Positions 32,589-43,606 of a stretch of DNA of 64,000 nt are shown piece after piece (positions within the stretch are counted from its first letter, which is position 1; the number at the start of each line of letters is the position of its first letter). This DNA is from Spartobacteria bacterium. Its GTDB lineage: Bacteria > Verrucomicrobiota > Verrucomicrobiia > Chthoniobacterales > UBA10450. The stretch covers positions 37,780 to 101,779 of the forward strand of contig PLCM01000037.1 in NCBI GenBank assembly GCA_003134765.1. The letters are read 5' to 3'. The notes under the pieces were generated by a model, which saw only the letters and a list, made by a program, of their open reading frames with translations, searched no databases and was not told where the DNA came from. The translations under genes and the position numbers were made by a program.

Positions 32589-32999
32589 ATGGAAACCACC
32601 GTAATCCTTCCGGACTTGCAGAGCTGCGTGCTTTGCGAAGATGTTCGCTGCGAAATTAACGGCATGCAGACGCTGGTGGGCGTGATCAACGTGATTCCGG
32701 CGCACTCCCTTCCGATCAACTGCATGCGCCTCTGCATCTGGTCGCGCTGGTGCAGCGGCTCGGGAAAGTTTCGGCAGAAATCGCGGATCATCGGCGTGGA
32801 CGAACAGCAGGTGCTCGCGCAGGCCGAAGTGGAATTCGAGCTGAAGGAGATGGAAGGCCACGCCACGAACGTCCACTACTTTGGTGGCGTCCAGTTCCAG
32901 CAGTTCGGATTGCACCATGTCGAGATTTTCCTCGAGAACGAGCTCCGGCTGCGGTTTCCGTTGCCGGTGGTCCAGATCGGGTTGGTCCAGCCGCAATAA
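32589..32999 (+). CDS. DUF6941-like protein
   Basis: About 136 residues, cytosolic, no signal peptide. METTVILPDLQSCVLCEDVRCEINGMQTLVGVINVI and the strand-rich remainder, ending ENELRLRFPLPVVQIG, match the general look of the DUF6941 family. Function is unknown. A GTG at 32583, directly after the uppP stop, is an alternative start. Probably co-transcribed with uppP. Confidence 0.7.
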   Translation: METTVILPDLQSCVLCEDVRCEINGMQTLVGVINVIPAHSLPINCMRLCIWSRWCSGSGKFRQKSRIIGVDEQQVLAQAEVEFELKEMEGHATNVHYFGGVQFQQFGLHHVEIFLENELRLRFPLPVVQIGLVQPQ

Positions 33000-33066
33000 T
33001 TCTCCGTAAAATTCAGAAGAGAACGCTTGCCACGGGGGCGGCTGATGTTCTACAAAGGTCGCCCTC

Positions 33067-34860
33067 ATGTTACGAAGGGCCCTGACCACGCTGTTTTGCT
33101 CGTTCGCCCTCGTCTCACCGGCTTTCAGTCAGGATGTCTTTGTTCCCCGCGAATTGAAGGCGCAAGCCGTGCATCCGCCGAAGCCGAAGGAAGTGGTGCG
33201 TCGCGCCCAGCCGGTCACTGACGCGGATTTGAAAGCACTGCCCAAGACTGAAACCGCCGCCGCCAAAACCGAGAAGACCGCGCCCAAGGAGAAATCCGCT
33301 CCGGTCGTGAAGAGCGATAAGGCCCCTGCGGCCGCCGATCAGGCTGCGAATAAGAAGATCGCGAAAGCAGAAACGCCCGGGCAAAAGACCGCCGCGCCGA
33401 AAGAAAAACCGGTGGCAGCCAGGACTCAGACCGCGAGCGACGACGCAGCGACAATCAAAGTGGAAAAGGCGCCAGCTGCCCGGGAACCGCAAGCGACGGA
33501 GATAGTGGCCAAAACGGAGTCAACGAAGGAAAAGAAGGACAAAGCCCCGGCGAAAGAAAAATCCGACAGCGAGGTTCCGACGATAAAGGTCGAGAAGCTG
33601 GCCGCGACGAAAGAATCTTCCTCGCCCAAGGCAATAGCAAAGAGCGACGCTGCGAAGCCTGACCTGTCGAAAGAGAAAGCTGAGAAACTTGCGGTGGCCC
33701 CAAAGGAGAAGACTGCCGGCACCACCTTGGCCAAGGCAGGGCCCGCGAAGGGCGAGACGGTGAAGTTTGAGAAGGCCGCGCCGCCCAAAGACGAACCAGG
33801 CCACAAGAGCGTTGCCAGGAGCGAAAGCGTGAAGGTCGAAACCCTCACTGCGAACACGGAGAAACCCGCCGTCAAAGAAAAACCTGCGACCGTGGCCGCG
33901 TCGAAGTCGCTGCGGGAAGAGAAGAATCCGGCGAAAGAAGAACCGGCCAGCAAGCCCGGACCGAAAACAGAAACCGCCAAATCTGAAAACGCGGTCGCGA
34001 AAAATGAAAAGCCTGCGCCGGCTAAAGACAAATCGGTTACGGCTCCCATAAAACCTTCAGCCGCCAAGTCCGAGGCACCGGTGGCGAAGATCGAACAGGC
34101 GCCTCCGCGTGAGGGGCCCGTCAAGCCGGTGAAGGTGCCCGCGAAATCCGAGCAGGTTTCTGTTCCGACGCAAAACGATGCGCCGCAAATTATTCCCGCA
34201 GTCGGCGGCGCGTTCGATACCGGGTTCGTCAAGATTGCGGACGGTTTCGATTTCCCGGTCGGTAAACCGGAAGCGGAAGGTTATTACAAAGCCCGTGGCT
34301 TCCGGCAAGGTGGCCACGTCGGGGAGGATTGGGACGGCGTTGGCGGCGGCGACACCGATTTGGGTGACCCGATTTACAGCGTCGGGGACGGGATCGTGGT
34401 CTTTGCGCGCGACGTTCATTTGGGGTGGGGGAACGTCATTATCGTGCGGCACGCCTATCGCGAAGGCGGAATGGTGAAATACATCGACGCCCTCTACGGC
34501 CATCTTGATTCGATGCGAGTCAGCCGCGGCCAGCGCGTGACCCGGGGCCAGCAGATCGCGACGATGGGTAATGCGCATGGCCAATACGACGCGCACCTGC
34601 ATTTCGAGATCCGCAAGAACCTCGAGATCGGGATGAGCCGTTCAAAGTTCCAGAAGGATTTCAGCAATTACTACGATCCCACTCAGTTCATCAATTCGCA
34701 CCGGCATCTTTCCGGCGGCGGCGCAAACTACAAGGTGGCGATGAACACCTTCACCCACGACTGGGAGTATCATTTCGATAAGAATCGAAATTTCAGGCCG
34801 CGGAAACGAAGCACGAGTGAATCGTCCGCCGCGCTGCGGCGGGCGGTGACGAGCAGATAG
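33067..34860 (+). CDS. exported M23-family peptidase with long Lys/Ala/Glu/Pro spacer
   Basis: 597 residues. Signal peptide MLRRALTTLFCSFALVSPAFS. About 345 residues of low complexity follow, made of AKTEKTAPKEKSAP-like units, then a catalytic domain. The zinc ligands of M23/LytM peptidases are visible: GHVGEDWDG (HxxxD) and DAHLHFEIR (HLH). The PIYSVGDGIVV and GNVIIVRHAY strands are normal. It probably cuts peptidoglycan cross-links in the periplasm or acts as an EnvC-like activator. The spacer could span the envelope. Such composition also gives long antisense ORFs, which are rejected. Confidence 0.9.
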   Translation: MLRRALTTLFCSFALVSPAFSQDVFVPRELKAQAVHPPKPKEVVRRAQPVTDADLKALPKTETAAAKTEKTAPKEKSAPVVKSDKAPAAADQAANKKIAKAETPGQKTAAPKEKPVAARTQTASDDAATIKVEKAPAAREPQATEIVAKTESTKEKKDKAPAKEKSDSEVPTIKVEKLAATKESSSPKAIAKSDAAKPDLSKEKAEKLAVAPKEKTAGTTLAKAGPAKGETVKFEKAAPPKDEPGHKSVARSESVKVETLTANTEKPAVKEKPATVAASKSLREEKNPAKEEPASKPGPKTETAKSENAVAKNEKPAPAKDKSVTAPIKPSAAKSEAPVAKIEQAPPREGPVKPVKVPAKSEQVSVPTQNDAPQIIPAVGGAFDTGFVKIADGFDFPVGKPEAEGYYKARGFRQGGHVGEDWDGVGGGDTDLGDPIYSVGDGIVVFARDVHLGWGNVIIVRHAYREGGMVKYIDALYGHLDSMRVSRGQRVTRGQQIATMGNAHGQYDAHLHFEIRKNLEIGMSRSKFQKDFSNYYDPTQFINSHRHLSGGGANYKVAMNTFTHDWEYHFDKNRNFRPRKRSTSESSAALRRAVTSR

Positions 34861-34873
34861 TGCTCGCTATCGC

Positions 34874-35009
34874 TCGAAATCCCAAATCCCAAGGGCCCAA
34901 ACCCCAGGGAGTCCCAAACGTCAAAACGAAGCGGGTGTCTTGAACGCTCTCATTTGAGCGTTGAGATTTGAAACTTCCCTGGGATTTGGGAATTGGGTTT
35001 TGGAGCTTG
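34874..35009. repeat. long inverted repeat, relative of 4541-4692
   Basis: The left arm CGAAATCCCAAATCCCAAGG and right arm CCTGGGATTTGGGAATTGGG are complementary, with an inner AACGCTCTCATTTGAGCGTT hairpin. It lies between the convergent M23 and DUF3309 genes and may terminate both. Confidence 0.75.
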
Positions 35010-35022
35010 CCGCGTTAGCGGC

Positions 35023-35175
35023 TCACAGTTTTCCCATTACCGCGAGAATCAGCACGATCAGCAGGACCAAACCGATTCCGCCAAACGGGTAGTAGCCCCA
35101 ACCGGAACTGTAACCCCAGCCCGGAAAAGCTCCGACCAGCAGCAGAATGAGGATAACCAGGAGAATAGTGCGCAT
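35023..35175 (-). CDS. DUF3309 family small membrane protein
   Basis: 50 residues from MRTILLVILILLLVGAFP. Two helices surround a Gly/Tyr/Trp-rich turn (GWGYSSGWGYYPFGGIG). This matches the very small DUF3309 proteins, whose function is unknown. The tracked start (35211) adds twelve unrelated residues. Confidence 0.85.
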   Translation of the reverse strand: MRTILLVILILLLVGAFPGWGYSSGWGYYPFGGIGLVLLIVLILAVMGKL

Positions 35176-35231
35176 AGGAGAAGAGTAGAACGGAGCTGTC
35201 GCGGCTGACAATGCCTATTTTTTGGATGTGA

Positions 35232-36782
<1,551 letters not shown>

Positions 36783-36788
36783 ACGGCC

Positions 36789-37502
36789 ATGGCTGCCGCT
36801 CCTAAACTCGTCCCGCGACATATCGCCATCATCATGGACGGCAACGGCCGGTGGGCGAAGACCCGCGGTCTGCCACGGATCAAAGGCCATGAAAAAGGGG
36901 CTGATGCCGTGCGCGCCTGTGTCGAGGCCTGTGGCGAACTGAAAATAGAGTTTCTCACCCTCTACGCCTTTTCGGCCGAGAACTGGCAGCGGCCGAAGAC
37001 CGAGGTCTACGCGCTGATGCGTTTGCTCGAACGTTTCCTGAAAGAAAAAACGCCGGAGCTGCTCGAGAAAAACGTCCGGCTCCAGGCCATCGGCCGCCTG
37101 ACCGATTTGCCGGCCGGTTGCCAGAAACAACTGCACGAATCCATCGAGCGCACCTCCGGAAACAACGGTCTGACCCTGATCCTGGCGCTAAGTTACGGCG
37201 GCCGACTCGAGATCATCGACGGTATCAAAAGCCTGCTCCGCCAGATCGATTCCGGCCACATCGATCGCGCGATGATCGACGTCGACATGTTCAGCAAGCA
37301 TCTCTACACCCGCTATTATCCCGACCCCGATCTCCTCATCCGCACCTCCGGCGAGATGCGTCTTTCCAATTTTCTCCTCTGGCAGCTCTCCTATACGGAG
37401 ATGTACGTTACTCCGAAGCTCTGGCCCGATTTCACCAAGAAGGACCTCTTCGATGCCGTCGAAGATTTCGGAAGGCGGAATCGCCGCTACGGCGCGGTGT
37501 GA
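36789..37502 (+). CDS. uppS: isoprenyl transferase (undecaprenyl diphosphate synthase)
   Basis: 237 residues of cis-prenyltransferase, adding isopentenyl units to farnesyl diphosphate to make the C55 carrier. Motifs: HIAIIMDGNGRWAKTRGLPR with the catalytic Asp, GHEKGADAV, TLYAFSAENWQRP, ALSYGGR, PDPDLLIRTSGEMRLSNFLLWQLSYTEMY. All are intact. Translation is probably coupled with purA. Confidence 0.97.
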   Translation: MAAAPKLVPRHIAIIMDGNGRWAKTRGLPRIKGHEKGADAVRACVEACGELKIEFLTLYAFSAENWQRPKTEVYALMRLLERFLKEKTPELLEKNVRLQAIGRLTDLPAGCQKQLHESIERTSGNNGLTLILALSYGGRLEIIDGIKSLLRQIDSGHIDRAMIDVDMFSKHLYTRYYPDPDLLIRTSGEMRLSNFLLWQLSYTEMYVTPKLWPDFTKKDLFDAVEDFGRRNRRYGAV

Positions 37503-37533
37503 GTGTGGGGTTGGTTGGCAAGCGTGGCTAAAT

Positions 37534-37624
37534 GCGCTGTAGTCGCCCCGCTCTGTCGGGGCGCAGGACGCGATAAATGGTCGACGAAGAGGGGCGCGGC
37601 GACGGAGCGCCGCGGCTACAGCGC
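37534..37624. repeat. inverted repeat GCGCTGTAGTCGCC...GGCGAC...GGCTACAGCGC
   Basis: Outer arms GCGCTGTAG and CTACAGCGC, inner CCCCGCTCTGTCGGGGCG hairpin. It lies between convergent uppS and hemW and is a candidate bidirectional terminator. Confidence 0.7.
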
Positions 37625-37635
37625 TTTGGGTGAAG

Positions 37636-38814
37636 TTAAACAAATGCTTCCGCCACGGAATCGGCGAGAAGCTTTCCGCGAGGCGTGAGAACGAAATTAC
37701 CGTTTACCTCGCGCAATAATCCAAGGTCGATGAACTCACGGCTTTCGTTTGGCCAAGAACCGAGCTCGTTCGATGGGATGCCGTCTCCTGTCCTGAGTGC
37801 GAGGGCAATTCTTTCCGCGCGCTTCATTTCGAGGGTCAGGATTTCTGTTGAGCTCACGGCGGACTGACCGGCCAGAATCCGGTCGGAGTAGGCGCGGTAA
37901 TCCGCAACATTTATCCAGCGTCGCAGACCGACCGTGGAAAACGCACTCGGGCCGATGCCGAGATAATCGTGGCCGGCCCAATAGCCGCGATTGTGGGAGG
38001 AAGCGAATCCCGGACGCGCGTAGTTCGAAATCTCGTAGTGCTCGAAGCCGGCGGCTTCAAGCATGCGCATCGCGGTTTCAAGAAATTGCGCGTCGGACTC
38101 TGTGTCTTCGCGAAATTCCCCGCTCGCATGGCGGAGAAAAAATTCCGTGTCCTCTTCGTAAGTGAGGCAGTAGGTCGAGATATGGTCCGGTTTGAGGGCG
38201 ATGGTTTTCTCCAGGTCGGTTTCCCATTGCGCCAGCGCTTGTCCGGGCAATCCGAACATCAGATCGAGGCTGACATGGGCGAATCCGGCGTCGCGCAAAA
38301 TGCGAAAGGAAGCCACCGCCTGCGCCGCGTCATGCTCACGGCCGAGCAGCTTGAGCAACTCGTCGTCCCACGATTGCACGCCGAGACTGATTCGATTTAC
38401 CCCCATCTCACGCAACAGCGCAGCCTTGCGCGATGAAACGCTGCCCGGATTTGCTTCGAGCGTCCATTCGACCAGGCCGGATAAATCCAGGCGATCGCGC
38501 AGCCCGCCGATCAGGAACTCCAGTTGCACCGTGGTCAACGCCGTCGGCGTCCCGCCGCCAAAAAAGATCGTCTCTGGTTTCAACGGGAACCGATCGCGAA
38601 CCTCTTCAATTTCCCGAAGCAACGCCTCGCAAAACCGCTGGGTTTGCGAACTGTCGGCGCGTTCTTTGTAAAACGCGCAGTACGGGCAAATCCGCGCACA
38701 AAACGGAATATGGACATAAAGGTGCGAAACAACCTCTGAAGTTCGGGGTTGGACGTTGGACGTTGAACGTTGGACGTTTTCCCCCTGTCTCTTAAGCTCG
38801 CTCTCGCCTTTCAT
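37636..38814 (-). CDS. hemW: radical SAM haem chaperone HemW-like protein
   Basis: 392 residues. The [4Fe-4S] cluster motif is CARICPYCAFY (Cx3Cx2C plus aromatic), next to LYVHIPFC. Later segments are FFGGGTPTAL, TLEANPGS, VNRISLGVQSWDDELLKLLGR and GLPGQALAQWETDLEK. These are typical of the HemW subgroup of coproporphyrinogen-III-oxidase-like proteins, now thought to handle haem. The first 27 residues (including VQRSTSNVQPRTSEV) are encoded by a GTTGGACGTTG tandem tract and look acquired. The only in-frame start is the ATG at 38814, 1 base from the divergent DUF362 gene start. Confidence 0.93.
   Translation of the reverse strand: MKGESELKRQGENVQRSTSNVQPRTSEVVSHLYVHIPFCARICPYCAFYKERADSSQTQRFCEALLREIEEVRDRFPLKPETIFFGGGTPTALTTVQLEFLIGGLRDRLDLSGLVEWTLEANPGSVSSRKAALLREMGVNRISLGVQSWDDELLKLLGREHDAAQAVASFRILRDAGFAHVSLDLMFGLPGQALAQWETDLEKTIALKPDHISTYCLTYEEDTEFFLRHASGEFREDTESDAQFLETAMRMLEAAGFEHYEISNYARPGFASSHNRGYWAGHDYLGIGPSAFSTVGLRRWINVADYRAYSDRILAGQSAVSSTEILTLEMKRAERIALALRTGDGIPSNELGSWPNESREFIDLGLLREVNGNFVLTPRGKLLADSVAEAFV
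38748..38780. repeat. GTTGGACGTTGGACGTTGAACG tandem tract
   Basis: Three to four units of about 10 bases (GTTGGAC, GTTGAAC) inside the 5' coding part of hemW. The opposite-strand form ACGTCCAACGTCCAAC ends the Rieske oxygenase gene at 19005-19020. Confidence 0.6.
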
Positions 38815-38815
38815 C

Positions 38816-39840
38816 GTGCGGATTCCAATCCTAGCCTCTTTTCTGTTCTGCGCTTTCCTTTCCGCTCGCGCGCAGGTGATTCCCTCCCAGTCGATCGTTT
38901 ACGCCGCGCACGACCCTTCTGCCATCAAGCAATACCAAACCAATCCGGCGATTGTCCGTGGAATGGTGAACCGCCTCGTCCTGGCCGCCACCTCCCAGCC
39001 GGATCTTGCCCGCGCCTGGGGTTCGCTCGTTTCGCCTGACGACAAAATCGGCATCAAGATTTCGGCGGCCGGCGGCGAACTGTTTACCACCCATCGCGAT
39101 ATTGTGAACGCCATCGTGGATGGCCTCGTCGCGGCTGGGCACGCACGCAATAGCATCGTCGTTTGGGACCGCAGCCTCGGCGGCATCAAGGAAGCGGGGT
39201 ATCGGCCGGACAAGGAGGGCTATCAAATTCAGTCGATTGCGCCGCGCGACGGCTACGACCCCAAGGCGGTCTTCACTGCGCCGATCACTGGAAAGTTGAT
39301 TTGGGGCGATCTGCAATTTCGGTCCGATCGCGGGATGGTGCCAATCTTCTCCGACCAGGAAACGACCAGCGACGACAGCCACTTCGCCCGAATCCTCACC
39401 GGTGAGGTGACAAAAATCATTAACGTTCCCGTGATGAGCGACAGCGCGACATGCGGCATCGCCGGCTGCCTCTACAACATGACGATTCCCAACATCGACA
39501 ACTGGCGGCGTTTTACCCAGAGCCGCTTCGGCAATACAGCCATTGCCGAAATCTATCGCACGCCGCTGATTGGTCCGAAGGTGGTGCTCAACATCATGGA
39601 TGGATTGGTCGCGCAATACGCGGGCGGACCGCAGTCCGAGCCGAATTATGCCGTGCACCACGCCACCATCCTGGCGAGCAAAGATCCGGTCGCGATCGAT
39701 GCGCTCACCGTCCGCCAGATCGAGGAATGGCGGGCGAAGGCGCGCCTGGCACCGATCACCCCGCTCGCGCAGCACGTCCAGGCTGCCGGCCAGCTTCGGA
39801 TCGGCAACGCCGAGGTGATCGAACTGCGCAACGTCGGACC

Positions 39841-39844
<4 letters not shown>
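38816..39844 (+). CDS. exported DUF362 domain protein
   Basis: 343 residues from a GTG giving MRIPILASFLFCAFLSARAQ, a good signal peptide. DUF362 marks are DDKIGIKISAAGG, SIVVWDRSLGGIKEAGY, KIINVPVMSDSATCGIAGCLYNM, VVLNIMDGLVAQYAGGP and ILASKDPVAIDALTVRQIEEWR. The role is unknown. Some relatives carry ferredoxin domains, which are absent here. The stop overlaps the start of the synthase gene (ATGA), so the two proteins are probably co-translated. Confidence 0.85.
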
Positions 39845-40892
<1,048 letters not shown>

Positions 40893-40911
<19 letters not shown>

Positions 40912-40958
40912 AACCGCCGTCTTAGTTGGTCGGCGATTTGGAAATCGCAGCTCCTTGA
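40893..40958. repeat. inverted repeat TCAAGGAG...CTCCTTGA, copy 2
   Basis: TCAAGGAGCGGCGGTTTGAA then ACCGCCG, and GGCGATTTGGAAATCGC then AGCTCCTTGA. The TGA stop of the synthase gene (40909-40911) is part of this element. Same family as 30344 and 63979. Confidence 0.85.
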
Positions 40959-40981
40959 GGGCGACAGAGCGCGCGATCGAC

Positions 40982-41788
40982 CTACCGGAAATAATTCCGC
41001 TGCTTTTCTGTGATTGGGCGGCCCAATCGCTCCAAGACCTGGAGCATGTCCTCCCAGACTTTGCGTTTTTCCGACGGTGCCTGGTTCCGCAGCAGGTAGG
41101 ACGGGTGATAGGTGATCATGAGCGGGGTCTCGTGGTGGGAATGCCATCGGCCACGCATTTCCCGCATGGTGCCGCGAGTCCCGAGGAGGCCCTCGACGGC
41201 TGTCGCACCGAGGGCGACGAGCACTTTCGGCTTAATAATGTCAATCTGCTCGGCGAGATACGGCAGGCAGGTCTGCATTTCGACCGGTGTCGGCGGGCGA
41301 TTGCCTGAGCTGCCCGGCGGCATGTCAGGGCGGCATTTCAGTACGTTCGCGATGTAAACGTCGGCGCGAGAGAACCCCATCGTCTCGATGATTTTGGTGA
41401 GCAGTTGTCCGGCGCGCCCGACGAATGGTTCGCCTCGTGCGTCTTCGTCGGCGCCCGGCGCCTCGCCGATGAACATCAGTTCCGCATCCGGATTGCCGAC
41501 GCCGAAAACGGTTTGAGTGCGGCAGGCGGCCAGGTGCGGGCATTTCACGCAGACCGCTACGCGCGCCTGAATCGGCGCAAGGAGCGCTGCTTTGTCGACA
41601 AAGCCGGTCGGCTCGGTTTTTTTCTCCCTGCCCGGGCGCTGCAATTCAGCGAGCGAAACTCGCGATGCTCGCGGCAATTTGCCTCCGCGATCTCTCATTT
41701 GCTCGAGTGCCTTCACCACCAGATCGAGGGCCGGAGAAAATTCTGTCGCCACGCTGCCGACCATCTGAGGTTTTGCATGGTTCGGCAA
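40982..41788 (-). CDS. uracil-DNA glycosylase, family 4 (Fe-S)
   Basis: Removes uracil from DNA in base-excision repair. 268 residues. The catalytic domain holds [20 protein letters not shown] (motif A), NVLKCRP and HPSYLLRN (motif B). The [4Fe-4S] cysteines are in [10 protein letters not shown] plus two further cysteines (NVLKC, MQTC). About 80 extra N-terminal residues (including [13 protein letters not shown]) are not part of the fold. The start at 41788 lies next to a palindrome. Confidence 0.94.
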   Translation of the reverse strand: MPNHAKPQMVGSVATEFSPALDLVVKALEQMRDRGGKLPRASRVSLAELQRPGREKKTEPTGFVDKAALLAPIQARVAVCVKCPHLAACRTQTVFGVGNPDAELMFIGEAPGADEDARGEPFVGRAGQLLTKIIETMGFSRADVYIANVLKCRPDMPPGSSGNRPPTPVEMQTCLPYLAEQIDIIKPKVLVALGATAVEGLLGTRGTMREMRGRWHSHHETPLMITYHPSYLLRNQAPSEKRKVWEDMLQVLERLGRPITEKQRNYFR

Positions 41789-41790
41789 GC

Positions 41791-41853
41791 TTGGAGGGGC
41801 GACCGCCGTGTCGTCCCAAAATAATGGGACGGGACAGAGCCCGTCCCTCCAAG
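41791..41853. repeat. inverted repeat GGAGGGGCGACCGCCGTGTCG family, copy 1
   Basis: TTGGAGGGGCGACCGCCGTG pairs loosely with GAGCCCGTCCCTCCAA, with an inner TCGTCCCAAAATAATGGGACG hairpin. It fills the gap between divergent udg and queA. Same family as 46955-47014. Confidence 0.85.
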
Positions 41854-41864
41854 TACGGTCCCGG

Positions 41865-42848
41865 GTGAGCCTCGCCCTGACAGATTACGATTACGCCCTG
41901 CCGGAGGAGCTGATCGCTTCGCGGCCGCTGCCGAATCGTCAGGATTCGCGCATGATGGTTCTTCATCGGCGCGAACGGCGGATCGAACACCGGACGTTTG
42001 CGGAGCTGGGCGGATTTTTGCGGGTGGGCGATTCGCTCGTGCTGAACAACACACGGGTCGTGAATGCGCGCCGGTTTTCCGATGACGGGAAGATTGAGTT
42101 CTTGTTCCTCGAGCAGTGGGGGCCCAAGCGCTGGAAATGTCTGGTTCGTCCCGGTCGCAAAATGAGGGCCGGGGCCCAAGCTGCGATCAACGGCGTCGCG
42201 GTGACGGTGGAAGAAATCTGTCCCGAGGGCGAGCGGATCGTTTCGCTGGAGCGCGACCTCGATCCCTGGGAAGGAGGGATGGTCCCGTTGCCGCCTTATC
42301 TTCGTCGTCAGGGCGATCCCGAAGATCTCGAGCGGTACCAGACGGTCTACGCGAAAATTTCCGGGGCAGTGGCGGCGCCGACGGCCGGATTGCATTTCAC
42401 CTCGGAAATGCTCGCCGCACTGCCGCACGCCTTCATCACTCTGCATGTCGGCGCTGGAACATTTCAGCCGGTGAAGGTGGAAAACATTTCCGAGCACCGC
42501 ATGCATCGGGAGAGTTTTTTAATTTCGGAATCCGCCGCCGCCGCGATCAACGCCGCGACCCGAGCCATCGCAGTCGGCACAACGACGGTGCGCGTCCTGG
42601 AATCGGCGAAGCGTGACAGCCAGGGTCGCCTCCTTGCCCAGGATGGCGCTACCGATATTTTCATTCATCCGCCGGCAGAAATTCGCCGGGTCGATGCGCT
42701 GCTGACCAATTTCCATTTACCCCGGTCCACCCTGCTCATGCTGGTCAGCGCATTCGCCGGGCGCGAGTTTCTGCTCGAGGCCTACGGAGAAGCGATCCGG
42801 GAAAGGTACCGCTTTTACAGCTACGGCGATTGCATGTTGATCCTGTGA
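41865..42848 (+). CDS. queA: tRNA ribosyltransferase-isomerase QueA
   Basis: Transfers and isomerises the ribosyl part of SAM onto preQ1 in tRNA, giving epoxyqueuosine. 327 residues from the GTG: LTDYDYALPEELIASRPLPNRQDSRM, LVLNNTRVVNARR, VRPGRKM, YQTVYAK, GAVAAPTAGLHFT, HVGAGTFQPVKVENI, HRMHRE, VGTTTVRVLES, TNFHLPRSTLLMLVSAFAG. The tracked start at 41808 translates the neighbouring palindrome, so the GTG at 41865 is preferred. Other queuosine genes are not in the window. Confidence 0.95.
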   Translation: MSLALTDYDYALPEELIASRPLPNRQDSRMMVLHRRERRIEHRTFAELGGFLRVGDSLVLNNTRVVNARRFSDDGKIEFLFLEQWGPKRWKCLVRPGRKMRAGAQAAINGVAVTVEEICPEGERIVSLERDLDPWEGGMVPLPPYLRRQGDPEDLERYQTVYAKISGAVAAPTAGLHFTSEMLAALPHAFITLHVGAGTFQPVKVENISEHRMHRESFLISESAAAAINAATRAIAVGTTTVRVLESAKRDSQGRLLAQDGATDIFIHPPAEIRRVDALLTNFHLPRSTLLMLVSAFAGREFLLEAYGEAIRERYRFYSYGDCMLIL

Positions 42849-42931
42849 TTGGAGCCGGCACGCCCTCGTGCCGGGAGATGAAAAACTTCGCGGCAATTTG
42901 CTCCCACGGCCTGAGGGCAGGCCGTCTCCAA
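42849..42931. repeat. inverted repeat TTGGAGCCGGCACGCC...GGCCGTCTCCAA
   Basis: Outer arms TTGGAG and CTCCAA, inner CACGCCCTCGTGCCGGG and GCCTGAGGGCAGGC hairpins. Related to 29236-29333. It occupies the queA to thioesterase gap. Confidence 0.75.
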
Positions 42932-42953
42932 AACATTATGCTACCGTTGGACC

Positions 42954-43343
42954 ATGGATTCGGCGGAAAAACCCAAGGGCGAACTGGTCATTCGGACGAT
43001 CGCGATGCCCGCCGACACCAATCCGAGCGGCGATATCTTCGGTGGCTGGATCATTTCGCAGATGGATTTGGGGAGCGGAATTCTCGCCGCGAAAGTGGCG
43101 AAGACCCGCGTGGTGACGGTCGCGATCGAGGGAATGTCGTTCCTCCGCCCGGTGCAGGTAGGGGACCGGGTGGCCTGTTATGCGTGGGTGGAAAAGATTG
43201 GCCGCACGTCGATGGTTATTCCGGTGGAAGTGTGGGTCGAGCGCTACATGTCTGGCGAGGAAGTGCTGGTGACAAAGGGTGTCTTCACCTACGTCGCCCT
43301 CGACAGCGCGGGAAAGCCGATCCCGGTCGAGCGCGGATCGTGA
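42954..43343 (+). CDS. YciA-like acyl-CoA thioesterase (hotdog fold)
   Basis: 129 residues. GELVIRTIAMPADTNPSGDIFGGWIISQMDLGSGILA holds the catalytic Asn/Asp region of YciA/ACOT-type thioesterases, followed by VVTVAIEGMSFLRPVQVGDRV. It hydrolyses acyl-CoA to acid and CoA in the cytosol. Acyl length preference cannot be read from sequence. It starts 22 bases after a repeat, probably monocistronic. Confidence 0.92.
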   Translation: MDSAEKPKGELVIRTIAMPADTNPSGDIFGGWIISQMDLGSGILAAKVAKTRVVTVAIEGMSFLRPVQVGDRVACYAWVEKIGRTSMVIPVEVWVERYMSGEEVLVTKGVFTYVALDSAGKPIPVERGS

Positions 43344-43347
43344 GTCG

Positions 43348-43593
43348 TTAGTCCGGTTTCGGCGTGTCCTGCGTGTCCGGCATCGGCTGAAAGTTTCGTT
43401 CAAGGGGCGGCGGGGTGTCCCGCTTTGGTATTTTGTTTCGTTGCTTAACCACTCGCTGGTTCTCTTTTTCGCGAGCGGCCTTCGACTGTTTGATGTACTT
43501 GGAATAGGCGCGTTCGGTCCGGCCGCTCTTCGAAAATCTTGAGCAAGACGGCATGCTCAGCGCCAGGAGAAGGACCAGGCAGAGGGACTTCAT
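43348..43593 (-). CDS. small basic lipoprotein, unknown
   Basis: 81 residues with a lipoprotein signal (MKSLCLVLLLALSMPSC, lipobox SMPSC at the end). The mature part is charged (KQSKAAREKENQRVVKQRNKIP) and ends in a Pro/Asp-rich tail. No family recognised. The ATG at 43593 gives the correct lipoprotein start, and the tracked start adds 18 residues. It lies 14 bases downstream of the cNMP-binding gene on the same strand, so the two are probably in one operon. Confidence 0.7.
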   Translation of the reverse strand: MKSLCLVLLLALSMPSCSRFSKSGRTERAYSKYIKQSKAAREKENQRVVKQRNKIPKRDTPPPLERNFQPMPDTQDTPKPD

Positions 43594-43606
43594 CAACGGC
43601 AGGCTT

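Noticed and set aside
33426-34232. 268-residue minus-strand ORF, Ser/Ala/Phe-rich
   Set aside because: It is the mirror of the Lys/Ala/Glu/Pro spacer of the M23 peptidase. No domain and no start context.
41808-41864. Upstream start for queA
   Set aside because: The 19 added residues translate the neighbouring palindromic element, and family homology begins after the GTG at 41865.
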